Of a stretch of DNA of 25,433 bases, positions 8,801 through 16,300 are shown one piece after another; position 1 is the stretch's first letter; each line of letters starts with the position of its first letter. The notes below the pieces were generated by a model. The model was not told where the DNA came from. It made no database searches and was given only the letters and a program-made list of their open reading frames with translations. The DNA comes from JBMYXZ01 sp049608925 (lineage in GTDB: Bacteria; Pseudomonadota; Alphaproteobacteria; JAGOMX01). The stretch covers positions 1 through 25,433 of the forward strand of contig JBMYXZ010000007.1 of the NCBI GenBank assembly GCA_049608925.1. The letters are read 5' to 3'. The position numbers and the translations under genes were made by a program.

Positions 8801-10612
8801 GAAGATCTAAGTAGCAACTTTAACCTCGAGCAAGCTCTTGAGAACATTCAGTACAACGAAGTGCTTTTGACACTTACTGGTTATGAGATGCTTCTGGGCG
8901 AGCTTCTATCAAATATCTGCTGCTCTGAAGACCCTGTCGAAAATACTATTGCCGCCGACAACGTTGGAACAGGACATGACTTTATTCTGGCTATCAGTGG
9001 TGAGACAGGTTCCAACAACATCTTTTCTGATAGCACATCTGCCGAAAGCACTGACTATAATTCCGGTGGACATGATACAATCATTGCTGTTGGTACAGAC
9101 AATCGCATCGCTGCCGGTGGCGGTGACAATATCGTTTTGACATCAACATGCTGCAGTGATGATCTGGCAAACTTCACCAATACATTTAATGACATCGCCT
9201 TTGTTTCCAAGCATGGATACAGCGTCGGTCATGGATACGGTTTAGCCGCCCTTGATGACCTGACAGTTGTTGGTTATGGTGCCATGCTGGAAGAAGCCAT
9301 TGCAATGTGTGGATGTGAAGATATTGGCGCTTCCTCATCAGTAATAAACACAGGGGTTGGATCAGATTTGATCGTTGCCATCGGAGGCGATAGTACAACC
9401 AACACTATCGAATCTGATGTGGGCAATAATGGCGATGGCAATGACGTCATCTTTGCCAGCGGTCTGAGTAACGTTATATCAACCGGTGACGGAGAAGACG
9501 TGGTGATTGCATACGCAGACATGATGAATGACATAAGGTCCGATGGAGGTAATAATATCATCATTGCCTCTGGGACTTGTGATGTTCTAAGCAATGTTGA
9601 CGGTCATGATCTTGAGTACGCAATACAAGATGTACATTTTTCACACAGTGATGATGACCTTCCTGAAGACTGGGAAGATCTCGCCGACCTATTCCTTGGC
9701 AGCATCGACGAAACATCTAATGCATCGGGGACAAACATAATAAGTGCCGGCCAAGATTCAGATATTATTTTGTCAGCAGGCAATCGGAACGAAGTTAATA
9801 CTTCTGTAAACTCATCAGGAACTGCAGCCGGTGATGACGCAAATATTGCCTACCTAATTGGTAATGGGAATCAACTTATCTCAGACTCGCAAGATACGAT
9901 GGTGAGTGGCGCAAACCTTAGCGATGGAGATCACCTTGTATTTGCTGCCAATGCTGCAGAATATACAAACTCTCAAATCAATATGATTGAAGACTTCCTA
10001 CTAGGTGACTTAGATGCTGTTGATGTTGACATGTCAAGCTTTACAAGCACCTATATTGCAGACGAAAACTTTATCGGGCTTGGGGAAGGTAATGATCGCA
10101 TTATGTCAATTGCAGACAGTCATATTATCCTCTCTTTAGGTGGAGATAACGAAATTGTTGTCCATGGCACTGATGGCATTTCACAAATAGATACGTCTGA
10201 TGGAAATGATACAGTAGTCAGCAGAGGGGCTTTATTGGATATGATTAACACCGGAGACGGAGACGATACTATACTGTCTGGCGCCGGTGCTGATGAACTA
10301 ATAGGTGGAGCAGGCAGTGATACATTTATGTTCGATATCTCATCTGATATTGACTACAATTTGATAGCTGATTTTGACGCCATGGAAGATATTCTTGATC
10401 TGTCTGGTATTCTAGAACTAGATGGCATGGCAGGCTTAACCGCCGATGATGTCGATATGATGGTTTTTGATGTCAGCGATAATGCAGCTGACGTAGTAAT
10501 CCAAGTGGATGCTGCTGGCGACCACTCCATAACCTTGGCAGGAATCGGAGGCAATTCTATTTTTTCTATTGCCGACTTGGATATGGTAATTAACATCCAA
10601 TATTCTGCGTAA
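2417..10612 (+). CDS. Giant CC-repeat RTX-like protein, main part with type I secretion C-terminus
   Basis: This is 2731 residues from the first ATG, but the frame is open from 2282 and continues the previous entry, giving about 3530 codons together. It has 36 Cys-Cys pairs. From 2846 these fall in seven super-repeats with segments A to E: A, D and B are beta-rolls with RTX-like nonapeptides and Ser-Asp-Trp-Asp-Gly motifs; C and E are linkers with an L-E-x-A-I helix-like stretch and a closing Y-G-x-L-L-x-x-x-L-x-x-x-C-C. After ~9300 the pairs vanish. From ~10280 there is a canonical RTX repeat (GGAGSDTFMF), then the IADF-x6-LDLSGIL pattern of RTX/serralysin-type C-termini, which carry uncleaved type I secretion signals. 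Many acidic Asp/Asn loops suggest Ca2+ binding. No ABC exporter or T1SS adaptor is in the window. Function is unknown; adhesin or surface scaffold is an inference. A terminator follows at 10634. Confidence 0.85.
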   Translation: MIGLLNLLPDPMLELGGLPDNLLAQLFNHGDCETGTNNINTGLDEDTILAFAHTNTIKSDFDGTSTNWGLDGAQDIIIFEGMVNDVEAGGGNNVVLGLGCCDEKVYTEGDIAALEAAIGMVDADGTSTISGYGDLLSIALNLPCCGVGTNTVRTGLDSDLILVNGHTNVIHSDWDGAMDVTGSGPGEDIIMAMGISNTVYAGGGNDIVIAVNCCDEMIQGDRSNTIEGARGTDRIFAVGEGTNRINASNGDDFVMAIGCCAVIDTFLSQASGSDIEAALSNIDYSGPNNQHLNYGAILSAVLADTCCDENDPNKFGSNLANNTILDQGSNGNSFLFALGNENTIFADARNDDPMDISSASDNRWDNGGNDVVLALGNTNNISAGGDNNIVLATNCCMTLQGYDGAELEAMINQVNFVVGEEPSIENYGDLVKLFLEDYCCVDGSVNNVYAGLGMDLIIVEGGINTINADWDGSSNSGSSIDRVLAIGTQNTIDAGGGNDIVAGIACCDDEDIQTPLMNNILGGSGNDLLIAVGEGTNTIQTGDGHDVALAIGCCDILDSLSGLDANILESVFENWGYNSFSSDTFKFENYELILDQVLLNGCCDDDNTSVNNLYGDDFGDANDDMLVAVGATNNIFGDNNSVLPTDIKGTDNNWLTGGNDTILAIGQANNISAGGGSNLVLSLGCCDSLLNDLATEADLEMLISNIQISADTSVNPAGYGDLASVFLQSECCDEGVNNVYAGSGSDVIVTSGEVNTVNSDWNGTDNTESGRDRVLALGVQNTIMSGGNRDIIAGITCCDTDSELAKSNMLFGQGGDDTVIAVGDSTNYLDGGEGEDILLAIGCCDILEQAGMLPGSTLEAALEAWVHDDMGMNTYNFVNYEAILDVVLLNACCDENSGNNMLVGGYGNSSPQSDMMLAFGNQNVIYADNIVESPTSITDSAQHAWGADGANDVIIAFGQTNDISAGGGNNLVMANGCCDELKMALASTNLEILISGVAIDGAGPVSGYGPLLDIYLENLCCEEGVNTVYAGIESDFILASGRTNLIHADWNGTGDTGTGQDVVVATGHTNTIYAGDGNDLVVAANCCITDSGETNEIFGGAGNDRLFAVGKGTNTIRTGPGNDYAMAIGCCAIIDSFIMGATGAQIEAALDAIVYNDMTGRHEGYGQFLTAVWQNACCDPENMDNFDLTLGHNILLGDGDTGNDFLFGLGNVNDVFADNLVADPTDVASDSENAWATGGDDVIVLGGNDNNVSAGGGNNIVYSNNCCLSQQGIDGSVFEAEVSQVVFTDDDITGYGDLWETALIDIACCVDENATNDIFSGLGLDLIMALGGVNTIYSDWNGTTTPQSEGSTDKIMAVGKQNLVFSGAGDDTIWAGACCEMPLGDDQLDNHIFAGSGEDIVVAYSEGNNVIRGDETTAEGIGSPSESFDDLLIAIGCCDFVEDGDFPLTIAESFDLIGPDSLGSAYLENMFDFTIDETTVSNYGFMLSAMLLNPCCDTGNNIIYADDTPVDEVIIDDPWIDPIKGDIFYDPETTPTEPDVLQEHGDDTILTMGNTNLVYADGHDDVVPWRQGGDDIIFALGEDNDIFAGGGNNVVIASTCCEAILDFIIENGFQPGDAEAYFIGLQLEFLFEDIAFIDETLPGPHAAPYVYVPHHLMKENVQPELPQPGKVPTNYEALFDLYLDLGCCDEISGTNDIYSGLQGDVLTAIGETNTVRSDWDGTKTPIVEGSQDRILALGLFNNIESGAGDDLIIAGNCCEDDADVTNTIFAGKGDDSVLAFGDGVNTIYGDDTSTRTLGEPGKSGNDFIIGLGCCDIIDNPEISGMVAAGLSQVEYNETTGKFDNIMDILKVVMHEPCCDTGTNVIFADDSYIDSDVAYDWYGIHAKIKHGNDFITAFANTNFVYADGYDLFVPWDEGGDDVIIAGGRNNNLFAGGGNNIVVATSCCEEEDVGGNWDDAIALVNALQMVTFIDIPPTVVLPYPYPQVDLLQEAVGYNDLFKHYLERACCDEETTTSHNVMTGLGADLIVATGGDMTTNVIMSDWNGTETPLLMGGRDKILATGSVNTINSGFGNDIVVAVACCFDQSMSINTIETGYGNDIVVAAGENNTLTDADGHDVLIAIGCCEQLEDLSSNFNLEQALENIQYNEVLLTLTGYEMLLGELLSNICCSEDPVENTIAADNVGTGHDFILAISGETGSNNIFSDSTSAESTDYNSGGHDTIIAVGTDNRIAAGGGDNIVLTSTCCSDDLANFTNTFNDIAFVSKHGYSVGHGYGLAALDDLTVVGYGAMLEEAIAMCGCEDIGASSSVINTGVGSDLIVAIGGDSTTNTIESDVGNNGDGNDVIFASGLSNVISTGDGEDVVIAYADMMNDIRSDGGNNIIIASGTCDVLSNVDGHDLEYAIQDVHFSHSDDDLPEDWEDLADLFLGSIDETSNASGTNIISAGQDSDIILSAGNRNEVNTSVNSSGTAAGDDANIAYLIGNGNQLISDSQDTMVSGANLSDGDHLVFAANAAEYTNSQINMIEDFLLGDLDAVDVDMSSFTSTYIADENFIGLGEGNDRIMSIADSHIILSLGGDNEIVVHGTDGISQIDTSDGNDTVVSRGALLDMINTGDGDDTILSGAGADELIGGAGSDTFMFDISSDIDYNLIADFDAMEDILDLSGILELDGMAGLTADDVDMMVFDVSDNAADVVIQVDAAGDHSITLAGIGGNSIFSIADLDMVINIQYSA
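2846..9307 (+). repeat. Seven tandem super-repeats (A-B-C-D-E), five CC pairs each
   Basis: The A-segment CC codons start at 2846, 3731, 4607, 5474, 6338, 7475 and 8435. An eighth, degraded A segment (Cys-Gly-Cys) is at 9308. Successive spacings are 885, 876, 867, 864, 1137, 960 and 873 nt, all multiples of three. Within a copy the order is: A (~65-residue beta-roll with the Asp-Trp-Asp/Asn-Gly motif), B (~45-residue roll with Gly-Thr-Asn-x-I), C (~47-residue linker after A-I-G-C-C-D-I), D (~80-residue roll with Asn-x-I/V-x-A-D and a Trp before Gly-Gly-x-Asp), E (~40-residue linker). Copies 5 and 6 are longer through insertions in D and E. The copies are clearly homologous but well diverged. 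Confidence 0.85.
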
Positions 10613-10633
10613 TATAATTAATCTATATACTAA

Positions 10634-10670
10634 AAAGGTCTTGGACACTCCAAGGCCTTTACTTTTTTTT
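10634..10670 (+). terminator. Rho-independent terminator of the giant gene
   Basis: A 12-bp stem (10634-10645 with 10649-10660, one G-T pair) has a 3-nt loop and is followed by AC and eight T residues. It lies 22 nt after the stop codon of the giant gene and separates it from the response regulator gene. Confidence 0.9.
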
Positions 10671-10720
10671 CACTTCTCTAAGATAAGCTTAGTCAGACGC
10701 AAAAATTTAGGCAGGTTTTC

Positions 10721-11179
10721 ATGAGCAATTCCGTAAATAATTCAGTAAGATTATTGGTAGCAGAAGATAATGACTTTGACTTCACAGCCCTGCTGGAAAA
10801 CTTAAGAGCTGTCGGTATCGATGGAGAAATTGTCTGGTGCTTTGATGGTGTTGAATTAATGGAATATATTGAATGTCGGGGACGTTATGAAAATCGTCCT
10901 GAAGATAATAAAATCAACCTCATTATACTGGATCTAAACATGCCACGTATTGACGGTATTAACTTTTTACAACAGCTTAGGGCTCACGAAGATCCAGACA
11001 TCCGCGACACCTATGTTATTGTTGTCACAACATCAACATTGCAAGCAGATTTAGAAGCTGCCACAAAAATGGGGATTCTTGACTTTATCATCAAGCCAGA
11101 CACCCTAAACGACACACGGATCATGTGCCAAGATATCGGCAAACATATGGTCAACATTTGCGAGAACCGCAGTGCCTGA
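10721..11179 (+). CDS. CheY-like single-domain response regulator (Rcp1-type)
   Basis: This 152-residue protein is a lone receiver domain. The acidic pocket is E15-D16, the phospho-acceptor is D71 in LILDLNMPRIDG-like context, the switch Thr is T103/T104 and the conserved Lys is K125 before Pro. No DNA-binding or enzymatic output domain follows, so it most likely passes phosphate on or acts by protein contact. It resembles the small receivers that pair with phytochrome-type histidine kinases (family knowledge; the partner here is inferred). The ATG has an AGG-containing sequence shortly upstream. The last 8 nt overlap the next gene, a receiver-histidine kinase, so the two are very likely co-translated and act together. 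Confidence 0.9.
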   Translation: MSNSVNNSVRLLVAEDNDFDFTALLENLRAVGIDGEIVWCFDGVELMEYIECRGRYENRPEDNKINLIILDLNMPRIDGINFLQQLRAHEDPDIRDTYVIVVTTSTLQADLEAATKMGILDFIIKPDTLNDTRIMCQDIGKHMVNICENRSA

Positions 11180-12281
11180 CAGCAATAAATGGTCTCTGGT
11201 CATTATCGAAGATAACGAATTTGATGCACAAATCGTTGCACGCATGTGCACACAAATTGGCGTGTCAAATCATACGTTTTTTACAACGGCAGAAGACTTT
11301 CTGGAATCAGATGAGCCTTTTGAAAACATATCCTGCATTTTATTAGATCATTCACTGCCGGGCATGGATGGCCTTGAATGCCTTCAGGAAATTAATTCGC
11401 ATGAAAATGCGCCACCAGTTATTATGCTGACAGGATGTGTGGATGAAAAAGTTGTCGTCCAAGCTCTTAAAGATGGTGCCAGGGACTATGTCGTCAAAGA
11501 CAACATTACCCCAGAAGGCATTAGTCGAGCTATCTCTAACAGTATTGAGAAGCATCAAATGATGCAAAAGCTGAACAGTCAATATCGAGAGGCAAAAGAT
11601 TTCGCCTCAATTGTCGCCCATGATCTAAAGTCCCCCCTAAGAGTGGTGATACTTGGCTTAGAAATGTTAGAGCACTCAATAGTGCAGCAGCATCTCGACC
11701 AAGAACAAATCCTTGATAAATTAAGCTCTGTCAAGAAAAACGCTTTATTCATGAAAAACGTTATTGATGGACTCATAGGATATGTTCAACATGGCCGTTC
11801 GAACGATAACTTTGTTGATATTGATCTTAATGACTTAATAGATAGTATTTGCGAGAATTTGTGCATTAAGCAGCAGTTTCCCACAGCACAAATCAAAGTT
11901 TCTAAGCTTGGGAAAACATACGGTGACCCAACCGGACTTACCCAGCTTTTTCAAAATGTTATACTGAATGGATTGAAATATAACGACAAGCCTGTGCCAA
12001 TAGTAGAAATCACACGGGTCGATAGTGGCGGTGATGTTTGTCTGACGATATCGGATAACGGAATAGGAATTGAAGACGAATTCATCGAACAAATCTTCAA
12101 GCCCATGACTCGCCTGCACGCACGCGATCAATATTCTGGCTCAGGATTAGGGCTGGCAATCGTTCAGCGTGTTGTGGACCAACACAGTGCGAAAATTTCT
12201 GCGACGTCGACTTTTGGCCAGGGGACTACATTCAAAATTGATTTTCCGAAGAACACACAAGCCAGAAAAAAGATAAGCTAG
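11172..12281 (+). CDS. Receiver-histidine kinase hybrid (REC-HisKA-HATPase_c)
   Basis: The 369-residue protein starts at a GTG that overlaps the preceding response regulator stop by 8 nt. Residues ~8-125 form a receiver: E13-D14, phospho-acceptor D59, T87, K109. Then come the HisKA H-box with H150 in ASIVAHDLKSPLR, the N-box around N262-N266, the G1 box DNGIGI (295-300), an F-box-like IFKPMTRLH and the G2 box GSGLGLAI (323-330). No membrane segment or sensor domain is present, so it is a soluble kinase whose input is its own N-terminal receiver. All key catalytic residues are present. The likely flow is an upstream kinase to this receiver, modulated kinase activity, then the neighbouring single-domain regulator. 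What it controls cannot be read from the window. Confidence 0.9.
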   Translation: MPDSNKWSLVIIEDNEFDAQIVARMCTQIGVSNHTFFTTAEDFLESDEPFENISCILLDHSLPGMDGLECLQEINSHENAPPVIMLTGCVDEKVVVQALKDGARDYVVKDNITPEGISRAISNSIEKHQMMQKLNSQYREAKDFASIVAHDLKSPLRVVILGLEMLEHSIVQQHLDQEQILDKLSSVKKNALFMKNVIDGLIGYVQHGRSNDNFVDIDLNDLIDSICENLCIKQQFPTAQIKVSKLGKTYGDPTGLTQLFQNVILNGLKYNDKPVPIVEITRVDSGGDVCLTISDNGIGIEDEFIEQIFKPMTRLHARDQYSGSGLGLAIVQRVVDQHSAKISATSTFGQGTTFKIDFPKNTQARKKIS

Positions 12282-12287
12282 AATAAG

Positions 12288-12316
12288 TTTCTAGTAACTC
12301 ATAAATGGTGTAAAAT
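12288..12316 (+). promoter_or_regulatory. Candidate sigma70-like promoter for the RND operon
   Basis: A -10-like TAAAAT (12311-12316) lies 17 nt after a poor -35-like TTTCTA (12288-12293), in an AT-rich 57-nt gap just before the adaptor gene. The -10 is good and the -35 weak. Confidence 0.35.
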
Positions 12317-12338
12317 TAAAATAAAAAAATCCAACACC

Positions 12339-13391
12339 ATGCGCAAATTCATCATAATTCTTACTACACTTCTCTTGCCAGCTTGCTCTCAACAGGAAGA
12401 AGAACAAGCTCCTACCCCTCCAAAAACAGTCAAAGTTTTTAAAGTTGGCTCCTCAAATCAAAGCAAGGAACACGTATTTTCCGGCAAAGTTGAGGCCGCA
12501 CAAGAGGTCATTATGTCCTTTCAACTGCCTGGAGAAGTCATAGAAAGACCCGTCGAAGAAGGCCAAAATGTTGAAGCTGGACAGCTAATTGCCAAGTTGG
12601 ATCCGAAAGAATATCAACTGCAGGTTGATGAAGCTCTGGCCACGCGTGATCAAAAAGCCCTTGCCTTAGAGCGTACAGAAAAACTTTTGAAAGACAAATT
12701 TGCGACAAAAGCCAAGTACGACATGCAGAAAGCCCAATTAGATGTCGCCCAGGCACAGTACGATAAAGCCTTGAAAGATCTGGAAGATACAGTGATTCAT
12801 GCCCCCTTTTCTGGGACCGTGGCAACTTTACATATCGAGGAATTTCAAGCTGTTAAAGCAAATGAGCCCGTTATCACACTGCACGATAAAGGAAAAATTG
12901 ATATCGCCTTTGATGTCCCAGAGAACATCGTAATCCGCATAAATGATAGCAACAGACCTAAAATAAAAGTGCGCTTTGACGCGGCTCCTGAGACGCTTTA
13001 CCAGGCATTTTATAAAAAGCACATTGATAGCGCCGATGATAAGACGCAAACGTTCCGCGTTTATGTCACGATGGATACTCCCCAAGACATTAAAGTGCTT
13101 CCGGGGATGACTGCAACTGTGTTCGCTTATCCGCCGCAGAAATCTGATAGTTCATTTTATGTTCCTGTCAGCGCCGTTTTGGCAGACACCAAAGGTAACA
13201 GCTATGTATGGGTCGTACAGCCCAATACGAACATTGTCACCAAAAGGCCCGTCGCGGTAGGCCTGCCAAATGATAATCAGATATTGGTAAAATCTGGATT
13301 AGAGCCCAATGATCTGATCGTCAGTAATGGCGGCAACCTGCTTGCTGACGGACAGAAAGTTAACCCAACTGAAAAAGTGTTTGGGAGCTAA
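12339..13391 (+). CDS. RND efflux periplasmic adaptor, lipoprotein (HlyD/AcrA family)
   Basis: The 350-residue membrane fusion protein has a signal peptide ending in the lipobox L-P-A-C, with C16 as the lipid-anchored residue, followed by a Gln/Glu-rich linker. Residues ~60-90 (PVEEGQNVEAGQLIAKLDP) are the first half of the lipoyl-like domain. An alpha-hairpin spans ~90-150. The second lipoyl half (HAPFSGTVATLHIEEF-like) and beta-barrel and membrane-proximal domains follow. It would bridge the inner-membrane RND pump to an outer-membrane TolC-type channel, which is absent from this window. The RND gene begins 3 nt downstream, so the two form a pair. It is not a type I secretion HlyD: it lacks the inner-membrane helix and is lipid-anchored, so it is unlikely to export the giant RTX-like protein. 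Confidence 0.92.
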   Translation: MRKFIIILTTLLLPACSQQEEEQAPTPPKTVKVFKVGSSNQSKEHVFSGKVEAAQEVIMSFQLPGEVIERPVEEGQNVEAGQLIAKLDPKEYQLQVDEALATRDQKALALERTEKLLKDKFATKAKYDMQKAQLDVAQAQYDKALKDLEDTVIHAPFSGTVATLHIEEFQAVKANEPVITLHDKGKIDIAFDVPENIVIRINDSNRPKIKVRFDAAPETLYQAFYKKHIDSADDKTQTFRVYVTMDTPQDIKVLPGMTATVFAYPPQKSDSSFYVPVSAVLADTKGNSYVWVVQPNTNIVTKRPVAVGLPNDNQILVKSGLEPNDLIVSNGGNLLADGQKVNPTEKVFGS

Positions 13392-13394
13392 CCC

Positions 13395-16300
13395 GTGGAT
13401 ATAGCAAAGTTTTCTATAAAGAATCCGCTACTAACTTGGTTAGTGATTTTAATCCTGGTGTTGGGTGGAATAGTATCTTTTAACAATCTATCACGCCTTG
13501 AAGATCCTGAATTCACTATCAAAGAGGCTCTTGTATATACGAACTACCCTGGCGCCAGTGCAATTGAAGTCGAACAAGAGGTCACAGACCGCCTTGAGAC
13601 AGCCATTCAAGAGCTCGGCCAGCTTGATGAGATCAAATCAAAATCGGTTCCAGGGCGCTCGGAAATTACTGTTTCAATTAAAGATCAATACGGTAAAGAT
13701 ACGCTACCGCAGATATGGGACGAGCTACGTCGCAAAGTCGGCGATGCACAAGGAAAGCTTCCACCAGGCGCCGGACCATCTAGTGTGATTGATGATTTTG
13801 GGGACGTTTATGGAATTTATTACGCGTTAACGGGTGATGGCTTTTCCGATCGCGAGCTCTACGAGTTTGGAAAATTCCTGCGCAAAGAGCTATTGCTGGT
13901 AGACGATGTTGCCAAAATTGTATTGGGCGGCGTCCAGCAAGAATATGTATATATAGAAATCTCTAATACCAAACTGGCGCAACTGGGCATTCCGCCACAA
14001 GCCTTTTATGATGCGTTAGCTTCGCAGAACTTGGTCGCGCCTGCCGGATCTGTTCGCGTTGCTGACGAGCAGATTCGCATCAACCCTTCGGGAACCTTTA
14101 CCTCAATCGAGGCCATTGGCAATCTAGTCATAAAGCACCCCCTTTCAGATAAGCTGATTTATCTAAAAGATGTTGCAACTGTTAAGCGAGGAACGCAAGA
14201 AATCCCCTCCTCCATCGTGCGTTTTAATGGCAAGCCTTCAATTACCATGGGAATATCCGGCACCAGCGGCAGCAATATCGTAGATGTCGGCGCACGCCTA
14301 GATCAGCGCATTGCAGAATTACAGCATGACATCCCAGCGGGGTTTGAAATCCACAGCATCTATCATCAGCCAACTTATGTTGACGAATCCGTCCGGAACT
14401 TTTTGGTGAACCTGCTGGAAGCGGTCGCTATTGTTATCGTTGTCCTGATGCTGTTTATGGGATTGCGCAGCGGCCTGATCATTGGCAGTGGCCTGCTGAT
14501 CACGATTATGGGCACGTTTATCTTTATGGATATGATGGACATCAGCCTCCAACGCATCTCTTTGGGAGCCTTGATCATTGCGCTTGGCATGTTGGTGGAC
14601 AACCCGATTGTCGTAGCCGATGGCATCCTGGTGAAAACCCGGCAAGGGCTAGACAGCCTGAAAGCCGCCAGCACCATTGTCAGTCAAAACTTTTGGCCTC
14701 TTTTGGGAGCAACTGTTGTGGGCATTACCGCTTTTGCCCCCATTGGTCTTTCCGATGATAGCACAGGTGAATACTGCGGCAGCTTGTTCTATGTCATTCT
14801 AATTTCCCTGTTGCTAAGCTGGTATTTGGCAGTCGCCATCACACCATATTTCTGTGACCGCTATCTGCCAAAAATAAAGAAATCAGCCGCCGATAAAGAC
14901 GAATATGACACGCCGTTTTACCGGATGTATTCTGGCTGGCTTACCAGTGCAATATCCAATAGCAAAGTCACCATGAGCGCTATGGTTGTCATGCTGGCTT
15001 GTAGTATCTATGGGTTTTCCTTTGTAAAGCAAAGCTTCTTCCCCGATGGCACCACACCGATGTTTTACGTAGACTATTGGGCGCCGCAAGGATCTGACAT
15101 CCGCGCAACCCGTGATGCCATGAAAAAGGTCGAAGATTATGTCATGCAGCTTCCCGAAACAACTAAAGTCACTAGTGTTGTTGGCCAGGGAGCAGCCCGC
15201 TTTATGCTGACCTATGCGCCAGAACAGCCCAACCCCAGTTATGGACAATTCTTGGTGGAAGTTAAAAGCTATCAAGATATTGCCAAAACTTCCGAAGCTA
15301 TCGACACTTACATTCGCGATAACTTTGCAGCAGCTGAGCCAAAGATAAAATATGTAATGCTTGGTCCCTCGAATGATGCCAAGATCGAGGCGCGCTTCAT
15401 GGGATCGGATCCAACGGTGCTGCGTGAGCTTTCCGACAAAGCCCAGGGTATCATGCTGAATATCGGCAACGCCATCAATGTGCGTGATGACTGGCGGCAA
15501 AAAGTAAAAACCATTAATCCTATTTTCTCTGAAGCACGCGCCCAGCGGTCAGGTGTGACGCGCCGAGAAATGATTGATGCCCTGCTGTTCACCTTCTCCG
15601 GCAAGAAAATCGGTGTCTATCGAGAAAATGATGAGCTACTGCCAATCGTCATCAGATCACCTGACAACGAGCGCTTGGATGCTGCCAGCATTGAAGCTGC
15701 CCAAGTTTGGAGCCCATTTGCCGGGCGAACTGTTCCACTGCAGCAAGTGGTTGACCGCTTTGATGTATCTTTTGAAGATCAGCTGGTCAGACGCCGAGAC
15801 CGCAAGCGGACTATTACGGCTTCATGCGATCCTGCAAACGGAACGGCAGCAGCTTTATTCAAGACCTTACGCCCACAAGTAGAAGCGATCGAGCTTCCAG
15901 CCGGATACGAGCTGGAATGGGGTGGGGAGTACGAAAGCTCAACTAATGCGCAAGCGGCACTGGCGACACAGCTGCCTATGGGATTGCTGATCATGGTGCT
16001 GACAGTCGTGATTATGTTTAACGCCTTAAGACAACCTCTGATCATTTGGTTGACGGTTCCACTGGCCGTCATCGGCGTTACTTTTGGACTGCTTGCAACC
16101 AACCAGCCCTTTGGCTTCATGGCCTTGCTAGGAATGTTAAGCTTATCCGGAATGCTGATCAAAAATGCCATTGTGCTGATCGATCAGATTGACCTGGAAA
16201 TTAAGAGCGGTAAAGATCCGTACCAGTCCGTTGTCGATTCTGCCATCAGCCGTGTACGTCCGGTATCTTTGGCGGCCATTACGACAATTCTAGGTATGAT

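Noticed and set aside
12278..12294. Inverted repeat CTAGAA/TTCTAG at the kinase stop codon
   Set aside because: The stem is only 6 bp and AT-rich with no T-run, too weak for a terminator or a supported operator.
14883..15500. Minus-strand 205-codon frame inside the RND permease gene
   Set aside because: It is a reverse-strand shadow of a well-conserved transporter gene with no start signal.
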